Assembly (NCBI GenBank): GCA_034401795.1
Contig: CM067359.1
Span: 139,106,816-139,170,815, forward strand
Length of the DNA stretch: 64,000 nt
From: Chaetoderma sp. LZ-2023a
Taxonomy: Eukaryota; Mollusca; Caudofoveata; Chaetodermatida; Chaetodermatidae
Direction: 5' to 3'
Of the stretch, positions 1 to 19,281 are shown piece after piece. Each line of letters starts with the position of its first letter. The stretch's first letter is position 1. A program made the translations under genes and the position numbers. A model generated the notes under the pieces. It saw nothing but the letters and a program-made list of their open reading frames with translations. It had not been told where the DNA came from and searched no databases.

Positions 1-217
1 CTATGGCAGCAACAGTGTCCAGTCAAATTAGTTCCAAAATATTCAACAGCATGTTTATTAAATAGTAGAGACATACATTCCTGCAATGTGTCGGACTATA
101 AAGAGTTAAAGACGAGCTAAATAGAATCATTTATGACGTAATGAGTATGACATCATCCTACACTCTACTTAGCCGATTATGACGTCCAATGACGTCAGAT
201 TGATAGATGGATACACA
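1..217 (+). mobile_element. MITE-A copy, cut by window start
   Basis: The right half of the hairpin core (GGCAGCAACAG ... CAAAATATTCAACAG) is followed by the TTTATTAAATAG stretch and an arm with TGACGTCA-like sites. Forward orientation is defined here as GC-box arm, hairpin core, CRE arm. Confidence 0.75.
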
Positions 218-734
218 GGAAAGGTGTATTGTCTGTATGAGTGACTCTGCCATTGTCACTTCATCTGGGAGCTGATTCCAGGCCGCCACCGGCCTCAGAA
301 AGGAGCTGTCTTTATACATAGCTATCATGGGCTGGGAAAAGGTTGGAATGCATGGTGTCTTTGGTTGCCATGAGTTCTGCGCTTGCATACAAGATGACGC
401 TCCAATGGCACATTGTAATATTGTTTACAACCTTCTATAGTATAGTCAGACTTGCCGTCTTACGATGGTACGCTGTACAGCTTCTATCTTTTACTTAAGG
501 TTCTTCTGATGTCGGGCTCAGATGCAGCCAGCTTATTCAACTCCGAGCCTAACTATGACCAGGGTTCATGAGGTTACTAATGATACAACTGCACACGTTT
601 TACTGACGACCAAACACGGGAGGAATATGTATGCAAAATTGGCATGAATATAGCTTTATAATTATTTATAATTTATTTAATAAATACTATTAAAAAGCCT
701 TAATTTAATTTCTATCATAAACATTATATCTAGC
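218..734. other. Unassigned intergenic DNA
   Basis: AT-rich sequence with no convincing exon, hairpin or repeat. Confidence 0.5.
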
Positions 735-890
735 TAAGAGGGCAATCGGTGAACTTAGCGATAATCTGACGTCAAAATCAAATACGTCACATGTTAGCTG
801 ACGTCACAATCAAAATGACGCAGCTCTGTCCCGAAATTCGAAATGTCCGTCACGAACGTCAGCGAATTGTATGTCTTTGATGAATTTACA
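735..890 (-). mobile_element. MITE-A fragment (CRE arm only)
   Basis: It contains TGACGTCA and several near matches, followed by GAATTGTATGTCTTTGATG, matching the reverse-oriented CRE arm of the copy at 35990-36330. The hairpin core is missing. Confidence 0.6.
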
Positions 891-1829
891 TCCTAATATA
901 TGCTGCAACTATGAGCGATGGGACAGGGGTGGTACAGGAAGGGGAGCGACTTCCCCACCACCATCACCTCAACCCGAAATAATTTTGGTGGAGACATGAT
1001 ATGCTATTAAGCAATAAGACAGTGATAGACATTTCGAGCAATCTATAAAAAATAAAAGTACACATTTAAACAATACTTCAGGGAATTCACGTTTCAAACT
1101 TTAAAACCGATTCCAACACATGTATTCTGGGGGGCGGACCTGGGCTAAGATGGGCGTGGCTTGCTAAAGGTAGAACCATGTATTAGTTGTACTCAGAAAA
1201 TGTAATAAGATTGTTTTGTCGCAATGATAGATTGTTTAGTTGTATAATTCTGGCTTTATGTGACTTTAGTACGATTTGTGTCTATGTTACCTCTACCAAT
1301 AGGAAAAGTAATAGACTAATACGATATAGGGCTTTAATCAGTGATAGGGTTAATATCGTTAATATCTAGATGCTTGTTCCATTTATTACATGTTCGCTAT
1401 TTTATACATTTTCTCTATAATGCTTGGTTTAATAATTATAACCCTTATTTTTTATTACTAATTACAATTATCATAATTATTAATTTTTTTTGGTTATATT
1501 ATTACTATTATGTAATGTAATTTGTTTGTTATTATATTTATAATATTTAGGGGATCCGTCAAAATCTAGTCATTGTATTCGACGAACAACGGTATAAATG
1601 TTTAAATGTGTACACGAGCCTATAGCTATGAGCAATACACATGTGAGTGCTCGTGTTAATATAATGGTCTTGATGTATTGTTGCTGCATATTAATTTATA
1701 TACGAAGATTCCGACTCGATCGCCAATATGTGTTATTTTTCTTTAAGCTAGAGTGCGCACGCCAGATTCTTAGTATGAGAAAGGGTTTTAGTTATGAAAT
1801 AGTCCAATATCCACTTTATCCATCCATCA
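891..1829. other. Unassigned AT-rich intergenic DNA
   Basis: Long A/T runs and no open frame resembling a known protein. Confidence 0.5.
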
Positions 1830-2026
1830 GGGGCGGATCCAGGAGGTCATTGGGCGGAGGGGGGGGGGCGCGGGGGGGGGGCCCAAAGTTTCAAGTGAGG
1901 TAACTCTTGAGAATGGGCTCGCTCCGCCGCCAGCAGGTAAGTAAAAAAAATATTGATAACCCTGCCGAGGGTCGGGACGTGCCCCTGAGTGCCACCCCCA
2001 CCCCCAACCCCCTGGATCCGCCACTG
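1830..2026. mobile_element. Non-autonomous hAT-like MITE with GGCGGATCCAGG termini
   Basis: Inverted ends GGGGCGGATCCAGG and CCTGGATCCGCCACTG enclose a G/C-rich body. ATCCATCA occurs immediately on both sides (1822-1829 and 2027-2034), an 8-bp target duplication as expected for hAT. The left copy overlaps the CA of the alternative CAGGGG terminus, so the boundary is uncertain by two bases. Confidence 0.65.
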
Positions 2027-2032
2027 ATCCAT

Positions 2033-2406
2033 CATATGCCGTCATAAGTATCCACGTGATGTGTATAATTACATCACAATCAATGACGCCATTATGACGT
2101 CATAAATGACGTAGATAAGTACGTCACGTACACATAATTGAAAACGGACTATGCGTTGTTGTACCTATTGTATATCTACTATTTAATAAATATTATGTTG
2201 AATATTTTGAAACTAATTTGACTGGGCGCTGTTGCTGCCATAGCACCCAGTCAAATTAGTTTCAAAATATTTAACAGCTTGTCTGTATAGTTTTCTGGAA
2301 ATTGAGTCAGGGAGTTCAAGGATCGTTCGATCCCAACATGAGCAGGGTGTGGGTGGAGTTTAGCTAGAGGTGGGCGGCGCTTAGCAAAAACTTGAAAGGT
2401 CCATTG
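2033..2406 (-). mobile_element. MITE-A copy, reverse
   Basis: CRE arm (TTATGACGTCAT and others), full hairpin core 2195-2280, then GTGGGTGGAGTTTAGCTAG and a terminal AAAGGTCCATT. Confidence 0.8.
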
Positions 2407-2761
2407 GAATGAATTTAGAACAATATTAAAAATGGCTAATACAGTGTGACAATTTCAGACAAAATACAAGGCATGCAACGCTCGTTCCCAAACAATATTC
2501 AAAGACTACCAGCGCGCGGAGACGGTATCAATGACACCATTTACCCACATAGGTCAAAATCTCTGGAATTCTCTCTCCACCTACATCGTTGAAGCAAAGG
2601 ATTGTGACATTTAGATACAGAGATTCCATATAAAATTTAGACAAAATGATGTGCGATTTTGACTAACACTCAGAGCCGATAGAACTACCAATAAAACCAC
2701 AACAGCAACATTTAAACATTATACAATACGACATTAGAAGTCTAAGACTTAAGCCCTGAAA

Positions 2762-2910
2762 ACTCGATGATGATGATGATGATGATGATGACTCTGAGGC
2801 GCACTTCACGCACCTACGCACGCACGCACGCATGCACATGCGGACACGCACACATGCACGCGCTAACACTCACGGGCACGGTCAAGCAAACAAGCACGCT
2901 CGCGCTCATG
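2762..2910. repeat. (GAT)n microsatellite and CA-rich degenerate repeat
   Basis: About nine GAT units, followed by CGCACGCA / CACATGCACG degenerate repeats. Confidence 0.8.
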
Positions 2911-3119
2911 CACACAGTAATCTGATGTTCTCGGCGAAAAGGAGTTGAATTCTGCCGTCTCTTTTGTGTTTAAGTTTTTATATTTTTTGTGGACTTCCTA
3001 ATTTACATATCCTTGACTAAAATTGTGCTACACATATAAGAAACGATGTTCGAATGCTAGTCATGATTCATTAGGGTGCATTAGGTGCAGAATTCCATAT
3101 TCTATATGTATAGACCTAT

Positions 3120-3215
3120 CAGCTATTAAGGGTGCATATTCACACCACAATGCTTGAAAATAGAAGTTCTAAATAGAATTGTATACTTCTAGAGGCTTAA
3201 CTTGTGTGCCTATGT
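3120..3215. repeat. Dispersed repeat, second copy at 59165-59245
   Basis: The stretch with ATTCACACCACAATGCTT and AGAGGCTTAACTTGTGTGC recurs at 59.2 kb, where it forms the left part of an inverted-repeat element. Confidence 0.55.
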
Positions 3216-3219
3216 TTAA

Positions 3220-3328
3220 CTCTGGACATGCTTAATATTTTGAAAACAAATTGGCTGAAAGCTGTTGGTGGCTAAGCCACCAGCAACTTTCAGTCAAATT
3301 GTTATCAAAATATTCAGCGGGTCCAGAG
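3220..3328. mobile_element. Solo hairpin core (MITE-A type), ~54-nt arms
   Basis: An almost perfect palindrome centred on GGTGGCTAAGCCACC. Arms contain AATATTTTGAAAAC and the complementary ATCAAAATATT. CTCTGGAC and GTCCAGAG lie at the outer ends. There are no GC-box or CRE arms. Confidence 0.75.
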
Positions 3329-3724
3329 TTATTGCTCATTGCAATTATTGTCGGGTGGCTTGCAGCAGTCAGCCAGTTAATGGAGAAGCTAAATGTATTA
3401 TTATGCGATTATATCATATATTCCCCCTAGCGTAAATCCAAAACTGTGGATGGTGGCTGGTAACTGGCAGAAGCATATGCTACAAATCCACTGACAGAGG
3501 CTATGTTGCATTTTTGTCCACGTGCACCCAAATTTTGCTTTGAGTTGACTGGACTAATATGTAGCCAGATGACGGTGGCTACTTAGCATGGTCAAAACCT
3601 GGAAAATCCCACCTACCATCTTACTCACTCACGTGCCAATTCTTTTTGTCCATTAGACTCTATATTTCTCGTTCATTTATAATTGGATTAATCCGTTATT
3701 GTGGAATATTTACCGTTTACAACC

Positions 3725-3885
3725 ATGCCAGCCAAAACGGCATCTGCAGTGTCTTAAGAAATGACTATTTGAAGACAAAGAGAGGACTATTTATTAAAAT
3801 CTAACACTTGAACGACTGGCTCGATAACTGAACCAATCATTTCAGTGGTAAATATTCAAAAAATAATCTTCTCTTGGTCTGTAAC
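3725..3885. mobile_element. MITE-B fragment
   Basis: Contains GACTGGCTCGATAACTGA, CAGTGGTAAATATTCAAAA and TCTTCTCTTGGTCTG, shared with the TTAA-ended element at 6093-6268. Confidence 0.55.
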
Positions 3886-5454
3886 GAAGATAGATTCCTT
3901 AAATACAACATTGGGAGATGAGGATGAGGGGAGGAGTGTACGACAAGTACAACCAGAGGATGGGCATGTCCCAATGCCAACTGGTAAATTCTCACAAACA
4001 TTAAAGCCGATGCGAACCCGTTGAAGACAATTCCAATTCAAATCAATTAAAGGCTTCTCAGAAGTCCACAGCACAATTACCATCTTCGCAGATTGCCTTT
4101 CTGTACTATATTAAGACAACCCTGAATGAACTGTCAATTGAGCTGGCCACACACAATGACGTGGCCTCGGTGAATTTCGGAGTCCATACTAAATTTTACA
4201 ACTGACAGACTGGGAAATTGCAGGAAAATTGAACCATGTGAACAATCGTGTCTCATGTAACAGAACATCACGCTACAGAATAATAGACAACCTCTGTATT
4301 AAAAGATCGGACCAGATGGCGATGTACGTTTGAGTTACTGCCACAATGACCGGTGACCACCTGCAAGCCACAAGGGGCAAAACTGGTCAAATGAAATGCT
4401 AATATGACAGAAGCTATACAGACATTGGTAGACTTGAAGAAGACAGTAGTGTTCCTGCGATCTGTGATCGATGACGAAGACAGCAACCTGAGATGCGAGA
4501 TACAGACAAGTAACAAAGATTACAAACAAACGCACGTGGCCTGGCCTACGTGTATATTGTTACAAAAAAAACCCACAAGAAATTAAATGAACTAATCTGT
4601 GTTAGTGCATTTGAGACGTGTATATCTAGAAGACAAATCATGGTACTCGTGCAATGAGATGTAGTCAATGAACATAATGATGAGAGATATTGCATTGATT
4701 TCTTGGTGTGTAAGAGATTTAGTGGTACCAGTCGTCAAATCACAAGAGGCATTGTACCCTTCTGTGCTACCAAAACCAATCTTAAGCAGCAAGCATTCAA
4801 ACGAGTGTAAACTAAGGTCACGTATTAAGCGGCATCGCGGTATTGGTTTAAGATAGCTTATCGGAATTAGAGCTGGGAAAGGCTATGAGATATAGATTTT
4901 GATGTATATAAATTCCCTGATCAACGACAATACTCAGAAGCGTAACTGCACAATAAATCATGCTATGATATGACACTGTAGAATGTGCCTAATGTATAAA
5001 ATGATGCTATACAATGTGAGCAGTAGTAAGGTTTATCACCAGAATGCAAACTCATATACCGATAAAAACTTGAAAGCAACTCGTTTCATATAGAAAAGAC
5101 AATACTACTCCATGGTCATTTTATGCGGAATTCCATCCACATATGTTGCGAATGGTAACAGCGAATTTGTTCACGAGTGTAGGTGAGATGTGTGAACTAG
5201 CATGCTAGCTCAATGTGCTAAAAGAAGGTGAGGAGAAAAGTCGTTAACTCCTCTTGTGTCAAAGGTGCCTCAAAGCGCTCGAAATAGTACTTGATATATC
5301 AATTAAACATTTTGATGGTCAATATTTTTTCATGATATTTTAGTTTCAGAACACAATGTTTTTGTAAATTTACCACTGAATTTCTTTCGCCGGCTTGGCC
5401 ATTAAAGTGGTAATAGTAAAGGAATTTAATATCTTTACTTAGCCAGTGCTCATC
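3886..5454. other. Unassigned intergenic DNA
   Basis: Several short open frames occur on both strands without recognisable motifs. Nothing else is seen. Confidence 0.45.
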
Positions 5455-5640
5455 CACAGCCCGAGAGAAGAGTATTTTTGAAAATTTACCACCAGAATGA
5501 CTGGCTCTGTAACAGAGCCAGTCATTCTAGTGGTAAATATTCAAAAATACTCTTCTCTAGGGCTTTCAAATAGCCATGTCTGAAGACCACTGCAAAGTTG
5601 TTTTGGATCAGTTTGCCTATTAAAGGTTTAAGTTGACACA
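5455..5640. mobile_element. MITE-B copy with near-perfect 106-bp palindrome
   Basis: Arms of about 50 nt meet at GGCTCTGTAACAGAGCC (palindrome 5463-5568). Flanks match other MITE-B copies (GACCACTGCAAAG, TTAAAGGTTTAAG). Confidence 0.7.
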
Positions 5641-5724
5641 AAAGGGGTTAAAATATTGTTTGTTTGTATTAATCAACTTACTATCTTGAAATGGTTTAGG
5701 TAGGTAGGCAAACAATGCCCCTTT

Positions 5725-6038
5725 CCAGAGCAATGCCGTCATATGACGTCATAATCAGTCAAGCAGGGTGTAGGATGACGTCATAATAATTACGTCATAA
5801 ATGTATCTATATGGAGCGTCTTTAACTCTTAATAGTTCGACACGTTGTAAGAATTGTATGTCTCCACTATTTAACAAACATGCTGTTGAATATTTTGAAA
5901 CTAATTTGACTGGGCGCTGTCGCTGCCATAGTTTTCTCGAAATTGTTAGTCAGGAAGTTCAGAGATCGATCGATCCCAACACGAGCTAGGTGTGGGCGGA
6001 GCTTAGCTAGAGACGGGCTGGCAATGGAAAGGTCCATT
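5725..6038 (-). mobile_element. MITE-A copy with half the hairpin lost
   Basis: The CRE arm carries ATGACGTCATAA twice, then one core arm (GAATATTTTGAAAC to GCTGCC), directly joined to the GATCGATCCCAACACGAG / GTGGGCGGAGCTTAGC arm. The second core arm is deleted. Confidence 0.75.
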
Positions 6039-6092
6039 ATCTTTAGGTTCTACTCACAACTAGCATAAATCGGTCTTGACAGGAACACATTC

Positions 6093-6268
6093 TTAACCCT
6101 TTCACGACGAAACCGGCCAAAACTGGCCTCTGTAATGGTCTTGGGGATAGCCGAGCCAGTCATTCCAGTGGTAAATTCTCAAAAATAGTCTTCTCTTGGC
6201 CTGCAAATGGACATTCAATAAGTAAATATTTTAATTTTTTGAACAAATTTCGTCATTTAAAGGGTTAA
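6093..6268. mobile_element. MITE-B, full length with TTAA ends
   Basis: It begins TTAACCCTTTCACGACG and ends TTTAAAGGGTTAA, i.e. inverted CCCTTT termini inside TTAA. TTAA target sites with CCCTTT-type ends are typical of piggyBac-like non-autonomous elements. The core has GAGCCAGTCATTCCAGTGG. Confidence 0.7.
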
Positions 6269-6475
6269 AAGTATATTTCGCAACAATAGGATGGTCGCAC
6301 TTAATTTTGGTCACAGTGATGGATACATGAAAAACGATATCCCATTTAACTGGATAAAAAGAATTTGATTTAATGCCTCTCCGAATTCGTTTGGGATAGG
6401 TAGGATTACCCCCACCCCTTCAACAAAGAATGATATAAGGATGACCCGATTCTCCCAAGCACACACATATCTCCA

Positions 6476-6478
<3 letters not shown>

Positions 6479-6536
<58 letters not shown>

Positions 6537-6660
6537 AGGGAGATAGAGGGGGGAAGGGGGTGGGGTTGTGTGTGGAGCTGTGGTGGCGGAAGTAGCGAGC
6601 GAAGGAGGGGGGGGGGGGTTGGGAGGGGAAAGAGGGAGGGAGGGATGGGGGTGGGAGGGA
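6479..6660. repeat. (GA)n microsatellite with G-rich continuation
   Basis: About 26 GA units, then purine-rich GGGAGG-type sequence. The translated Arg-Glu or Ser-Leu frames are artefacts of the repeat. Confidence 0.9.
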
Positions 6661-6691
6661 AGTGTGGCATGCCGGGCCCAATTCTGATTGG

Positions 6692-6850
6692 CCGAGAGGG
6701 TTGTGACGTCATCTCATTTGCATATTAGACCACGCTCCCACGCCCATATATGGTCATAGGGGCGTGTCCTAATTGTTATAGCTTTTTAAATGTCACACAC
6801 GCATACCAATATATGGGTAATGAGATGACGTCACAACCGTCTCGACGGCT
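6692..6850. mobile_element. Small inverted-repeat element with a CRE in each arm
   Basis: GGTTGTGACGTCATCTCATT near the left end is repeated inverted as AATGAGATGACGTCACAACC at the right end, 155 bp overall. No target duplication is obvious. Confidence 0.6.
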
Positions 6851-7040
6851 GGAAATGGCTGGTAGGTTAGGGGTGTATACATAGATCTAGTGTTTCCTGG
6901 ATGAAGAGGAAACGGGAAGATGGGGGTCGGGGGTGGGGTGGGTGTTGAAACCATTTAGTACCAAAATCTATTGTTTCCGAATAAAGGGATAACGGGAAGG
7001 GGTAAGTTCTGTGTGTAGGTCTATCACATCAAGATACAAT

Positions 7041-7390
7041 AGAGGGATCCATTGCTAACTATGGCCCCGCCCTTTCTGGCTAAGCTCCGCCCACATTGCA
7101 CATGCATTTCAACCGATTTTAAAAATCGGGATATTAAATTCCCACAAGCTCAATTATAAGCATTGACAAGTTGTTGAATATACATGTGGAACGATCATGT
7201 CCCGGTAAATTAGATACAAAATCTTCAACAGGATGCAAATCAACCAAAGACATACAATTCTAACACGCTCCTGACGGACCTTTGTCACATTCATAACAGG
7301 CCAATATCATTTGATTGTGATGTCAGCTAACAAGTGAGATATTTTGATCATGACGTCAGATACCCGGGTACTAGTTTGGATCACTCCATG
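7041..7390 (+). mobile_element. Diverged MITE-A copy
   Basis: GGATCCATTGCTAACTATGG and GCTCCGCCCAC arm, a degraded core around 7170-7235, then TGATGTCAGC, ATGACGTCAGATACC and a terminal GGATCACTCCAT. Confidence 0.65.
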
Positions 7391-8154
7391 ATTAGTAGGC
7401 TCTAGTAAAAGATATTTATCATTTATGATTTTGAATATCCCATGTAGTTTCAAACACGATTCTTAAATAATGCACAAAGAAGCAAAATAAAATATTCGAT
7501 ACAATATCTGGTTTTATTCCTGTTTTAGTACATTAAACATACCTTCCGATTAATTATGAAAGCTTACCATACCATGTGTAAATCTACAGAATAGAATATC
7601 TATACTCAGTAATGGTGAACCTCCTGTGGATAGTAATCCGTAGTTTAAAAACTGGCCTTGATTGTGACAACTGGGCTCTAGTAAAATGGTGTTGTCATCA
7701 ACAGCAACAACTTACAGCCCATTATCGTACAAGCTGGCATATACCTTCATTCAAACAACTAAAAGAAATATTGGTCCGTGGCCTTGAACATATTTGACTA
7801 AAAGTTAGTACATGTATTGCAATAAGCTAATATAGATCTACAAATATCACGAAATGTGTAGTTTTGCGTGTGGCGTACCATAAAGACAATAACAACGATG
7901 TGATCCAATCGAGTTCGTGCTTACGATCACACTATGGTGAAGTGGATGAGACACATAGCGTGAAAATAAATGCATCAGCAATCAAACTAGAAAGCAATGG
8001 AGGATTCCACGTTACCAGTTTCTTTCTTCTTCTTTTCGTTCGCTGATCATACCGCCAGTCCTGTAAGTGACTATCGACATGATCATAAGCGTCAAGTGCG
8101 TGGATCCATTGTTTATTAGAGTGCGCCGTGCGGCCTGGAACCTCCGTCTTCAGC
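7391..8154. other. Unassigned intergenic DNA
   Basis: Only short unsupported frames; no repeat recognised. Confidence 0.45.
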
Positions 8155-8257
8155 ACTCGAGGTTTCTGTCAGGGTTACCTCACCCGTACCTCCTTTAGTC
8201 GCCTCTTGCGACACGCAGAGGATACGGAAGGTGTATTCTAAGCCCCACCTACAGGGC
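8155..8257 (+). repeat. Possible SINE conserved-domain fragment
   Basis: TTTAGTCGCCTCTTGCGAC, GCAGAGGATACGG and GGTGTATTCTAAGCCCC resemble the conserved central domain found in several invertebrate SINE families, as I recall it. No clear tRNA-like head or poly-A/short-repeat tail can be pointed to. Confidence 0.4.
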
Positions 8258-8625
8258 GAACACGTTATCAGTCAATCAACTATGTAACGTGTAGGATGAT
8301 GTCACAACCAATTACCTTATGAATGACGGAGATGAGTACGTCACAAACGCCTAATTGATGACGGAATAAGCATTGTTGTACGAATTGTATGTCTTTACTA
8401 TTTAATAAACATGCTGTTGCATATTTTGAAGCTAATTTGACTGGGCGCTTTTGCTGCCATACAACATCACGCAGTGAAATTAGTTTCAAAATATTCAACA
8501 GCATGCCTGTATAGTTTTCTGGAAACTGAGATTGAGATAGTGCAGGGAGCAATCGGCACGAGTAAAGCGTGGGTGGATCTTAGCTAGGGATGGGCGGGGC
8601 ATAGCTAAATCACAAGCTGTATATG
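8258..8625 (-). mobile_element. MITE-A copy, reverse
   Basis: CRE arm (GATGATGTCACAACC), hairpin core 8411-8505 with CATACAACATC at the loop, then GTGGGTGGATCTTAGCTAG and GATGGGCGGGGCATAGC. Confidence 0.75.
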
Positions 8626-8734
8626 GGTTGGAGGCAAAGTCAATCGATACGTTCACCCCGATGTAGAACCCACAATTGTAGGCCGCAAAGTGAACGCGAA
8701 AAGAAGAAATTCATATACAGTAAAACCATATAAG

Positions 8735-8860
8735 TAAGTTTCGAATATTTCGAAAGTAATTTGCCAGGAACGTGTCTCTACTATATGCATCAATAGCGTC
8801 CAGTCAAATTAGGTTGAGAATAGTCAATAGAATATGTATTAAATTGCAGCTGGGTCACCG
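8735..8860 (+). mobile_element. Degraded MITE-A core fragment
   Basis: TTCGAATATTTCGAAAG and GCGTCCAGTCAAATTAGG are recognisable, followed by TATTAAATTG. Confidence 0.5.
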
Positions 8861-8919
8861 ATTGCGGCCTTTGAGGTTCGGATGGTAAATATAATTTAAA
8901 ATCAGAAAATATACAAGCA

Positions 8920-9165
8920 TCGTTTAACAACACTTTAGCTGCTAAATTTGCTCAAGAAAATTAATATATTTGCTTATTGAATGCCCATTTACAGGCCAAG
9001 AGAATACTATTTTTGAAATTTTGCCACTGGTATAACTGGCTCGATTATCAGTTATTCCTGTGGTAAATTTTCCAAAATAGTAATATCTTGGTATGAAAAT
9101 GGACAATCCTCAAGTCCATTGCAGAGGCCTGTTTTGGCTGGCTTCGTCATGAAAAGGTTAATGCA
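8920..9165. mobile_element. MITE-B copy
   Basis: GGCCAAGAGAATACTATTTTT, CTGGCTCGATTATCAGTTATT and CCTGTGGTAAATTTTCC form a hairpin. It ends near CGTCATGAAAAGGTTAA. Confidence 0.65.
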
Positions 9166-9573
9166 TTTTCCTGTCAAATTACACCAAAGCAAAACCGGAC
9201 AAAGTAACCGCATGTGAATATCTATTGTTGGCATTATCCACATGTCTCAGCAGGCAAAAGTGGCCGCGCATTATGCCGACGCGACGGCGACACGACGGCG
9301 ACACGACGGCGACACGACGCGATTTAGAAAATCGCTCTGATGCGCGGCAAAAACCGACGGCAACACGACAAACAAGAGACTGATCGCCTGTGATTCAATT
9401 CAATTTATTGCGTAAAAACCATACAGTATGGTGTCAGTATGATAGGCGGTCGTCGCTCGGTTTTGAACATGCTTTCAAATATTTCTGTCACTTCAGAATT
9501 GCCAGCGCACGATGATAGTATTGACCAATCGCTTTTGTCATGGTCTGTTGGATATGTAATGTACGCAAAATAA

Positions 9574-9631
<58 letters not shown>
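9574..9631. repeat. (ATT)n microsatellite
   Basis: About 19 ATT units. The poly-Ile and poly-Asn frames here are repeat artefacts. Confidence 0.95.
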
Positions 9632-9750
9632 GGTCGGTAACCAAGGCAGCCATTTGAGTGGTACAATGTTAAAAATAGCGTTCTCTCGGCCTGCAAATGG
9701 ACATTCGATAAGAAAATATTTTGATGAAATTTAGTCATTAAAGGTGTAAT
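9632..9750. mobile_element. MITE-B fragment nested in the GC-TIR element
   Basis: TCTCTCGGCCTGCAAATGG and ACATTCGATAAGAAAATATTT match the right half of MITE-B. Confidence 0.5.
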
Positions 9751-10484
9751 CGATGCATTTGGGAGATTATTATCCGTAGCTGGTGGACCTTTTCTCGATT
9801 AGTATTTAAATGTTTCGTAATGGATACACTTACACCTATCCACGTGATATGGTGTTAAAAATAGAAATATTAGCTTTTAAATCGCTAAATAGTCTCTTCC
9901 TGTCGGTTAAGTGTGCGCCCGATAACAACGCGATAGCGACACGATGAGACAGGTAAGCGATAGGTAGCAATAGCTGACGCCTGGTGTCGCCGTCGCGTCG
10001 GCATAATGAGCGGTCACTTTAAACCTGCTATTAACAACACAGAAAATTTGAAATTACAAGCTTCAACGGTATGCTTATAATAGATATTGATAACGAGCCA
10101 ATATGAAATACGATGTCAATCTTAAGATCCAGTATTATAAATTGCATAGTAAATGTCAAATCAAGGCGCGGTTATTAATAGCATATACGATGTGGAAACA
10201 GAGGGGTATTACAACAAATATTCTTCTAAAGAATACACAATCTAAGAAGATAACCGATTTACCGTCTGCTAGTATTAATAACGGGAGTCAACCTGCATAC
10301 GCATACGCATCGTAAACTTTCTCAGTAAATCAATCTCATAAACCAACTGCAATCGATGCCAAATTGAACAGGTTTCCACCTTCAACTCACAAATTTCATC
10401 ATTTTCTACGATAGAAACAAGAGGTTATTCTATCGCAGATAAAAAGAGATTTAGCCATCTTGCGCTGGCTGTTCTCCATTTCGC

Positions 10485-18145
<7,661 letters not shown>

Positions 18146-18295
18146 TATTGGGTAACTTCTTGGAATTTTCGAATTTCATGGACTATATTTATATTATGTT
18201 TAGTTTTTGTCCGGTAGTACTGCTAGCGGATTCACAGATGGTGCATTATAGTTCAGAAGAAACTTAATATGTTTTCACAGCGAAATAAAACGTAC

Positions 18296-18389
18296 TGCTG
18301 AATATTTTGGACTTAATTTGATTGGAAGGCATTGCTGCATAAGGCAACAACAATTTCCAACCAAATTTTAAAGTCCGAAATATTCAACA
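18296..18389. mobile_element. Solo hairpin core near the TMEM26 5' end
   Basis: CTGAATATTTTGGACTTAATT is paired with AAAGTCCGAAATATTCAA. The inner arm is GGAAGGCATTGCTGC / GCAACAACAATTTCC. It lies about 150 bp upstream of the TMEM26 start codon. Confidence 0.7.
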
Positions 18390-18774
18390 CAATATTTCTG
18401 ACATTATGTTTTAAAATTGTACTAACTAACGTGTTTCTGTTGTGGTTTTGCTCCTCAAACGCGCTGTCCTATATGTTTTTTTAATTTTTGACACAATTGT
18501 TCGAAAGTGGGATTTTACCGGCATAAACTATTTAAACAACGAATCAAATTAATAAATATTTCATAAGTAGGCCAATAAATATCCTTTGCATTTGGATCTC
18601 TCGAATATTTGTTTATGACGTCAGCTATTAGAGCTCACTTTTAGGCAGTTGCCTTTTGCTGACATGCTGGATCGGATTAAACTCTGAGGCGCTTAGCCCA
18701 TCATTTTCTTCTCATTAAATCTTAAATACTTAAAACCTTTTGTATAAATATAAATATAAATTCACCATCCCATC

Positions 18775-18830
18775 CAAACCAACAATGGTTTCCAATCAAA
18801 TTGTGTCCAAAATTTCAACAGTGCGTTTTA
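18775..18830. mobile_element. Half of a hairpin core
   Basis: GGTTTCCAATCAAATTGTG, then CCAAAATTTCAACAG, resembling the right arm of the 18296 hairpin. Confidence 0.4.
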
Positions 18831-19281
18831 TTTTGTTTTTGAAACATTATAGCAAGTTATTTCAGAGCTGTACTGTACTTCACGTGCATATAAGGCAACC
18901 AATACCCTATCTATTCCACGTGAATTCTATAACCTTTTTATTAGCGCACGAGCGCATTGCGTCTACCCAATTCACGACAGATGAATCTTACAAGATGGGT
19001 TAAACTTAAAACTAATCAGCACGTTTAGAAATATAAATACGATGATATTACGCACTAGATCCAATATAACACACTTTAACAACCAAACTTGATGTTTATA
19101 TAAATCTGTCAGAATCCGTGACAAAATTATTGCGTTTAACGATTCCTACAAAAACATCATTTGATATGTTAACATCTAATCGTACGTTCACGTGGTGAGC
19201 CGATGTCTCGTCATCATATCTATTAACTGTCTGACTGCTGTAGGGCATCAGAGAATAATTTTAATGGGAATCGCTCTGGTC

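Larger units (their letters stand above)
9249..10029. mobile_element. 0.78-kb element with GC-rich inverted termini
   Basis: The left end (AGCAGGCAAAAGTGGCC ... CATTATGCCGACGCGACGG) is mirrored at the right end by CCGTCGCGTCGGCATAATG ... GGTCACTTTAAACCTGCT. That is about 45 bp of imperfect TIR. Inside are CGACACGACGG short tandem units, an (ATT)n tract and a MITE-B piece. No transposase frame is present, so it is non-autonomous. Family unknown; a Harbinger/ISL2EU-like origin is only a guess. Confidence 0.65.

Noticed and set aside
6441-6728. Arg-Glu-rich and Ser-Leu/Pro-rich frames
   Set aside because: Caused by the (GA)n and G-rich tract.
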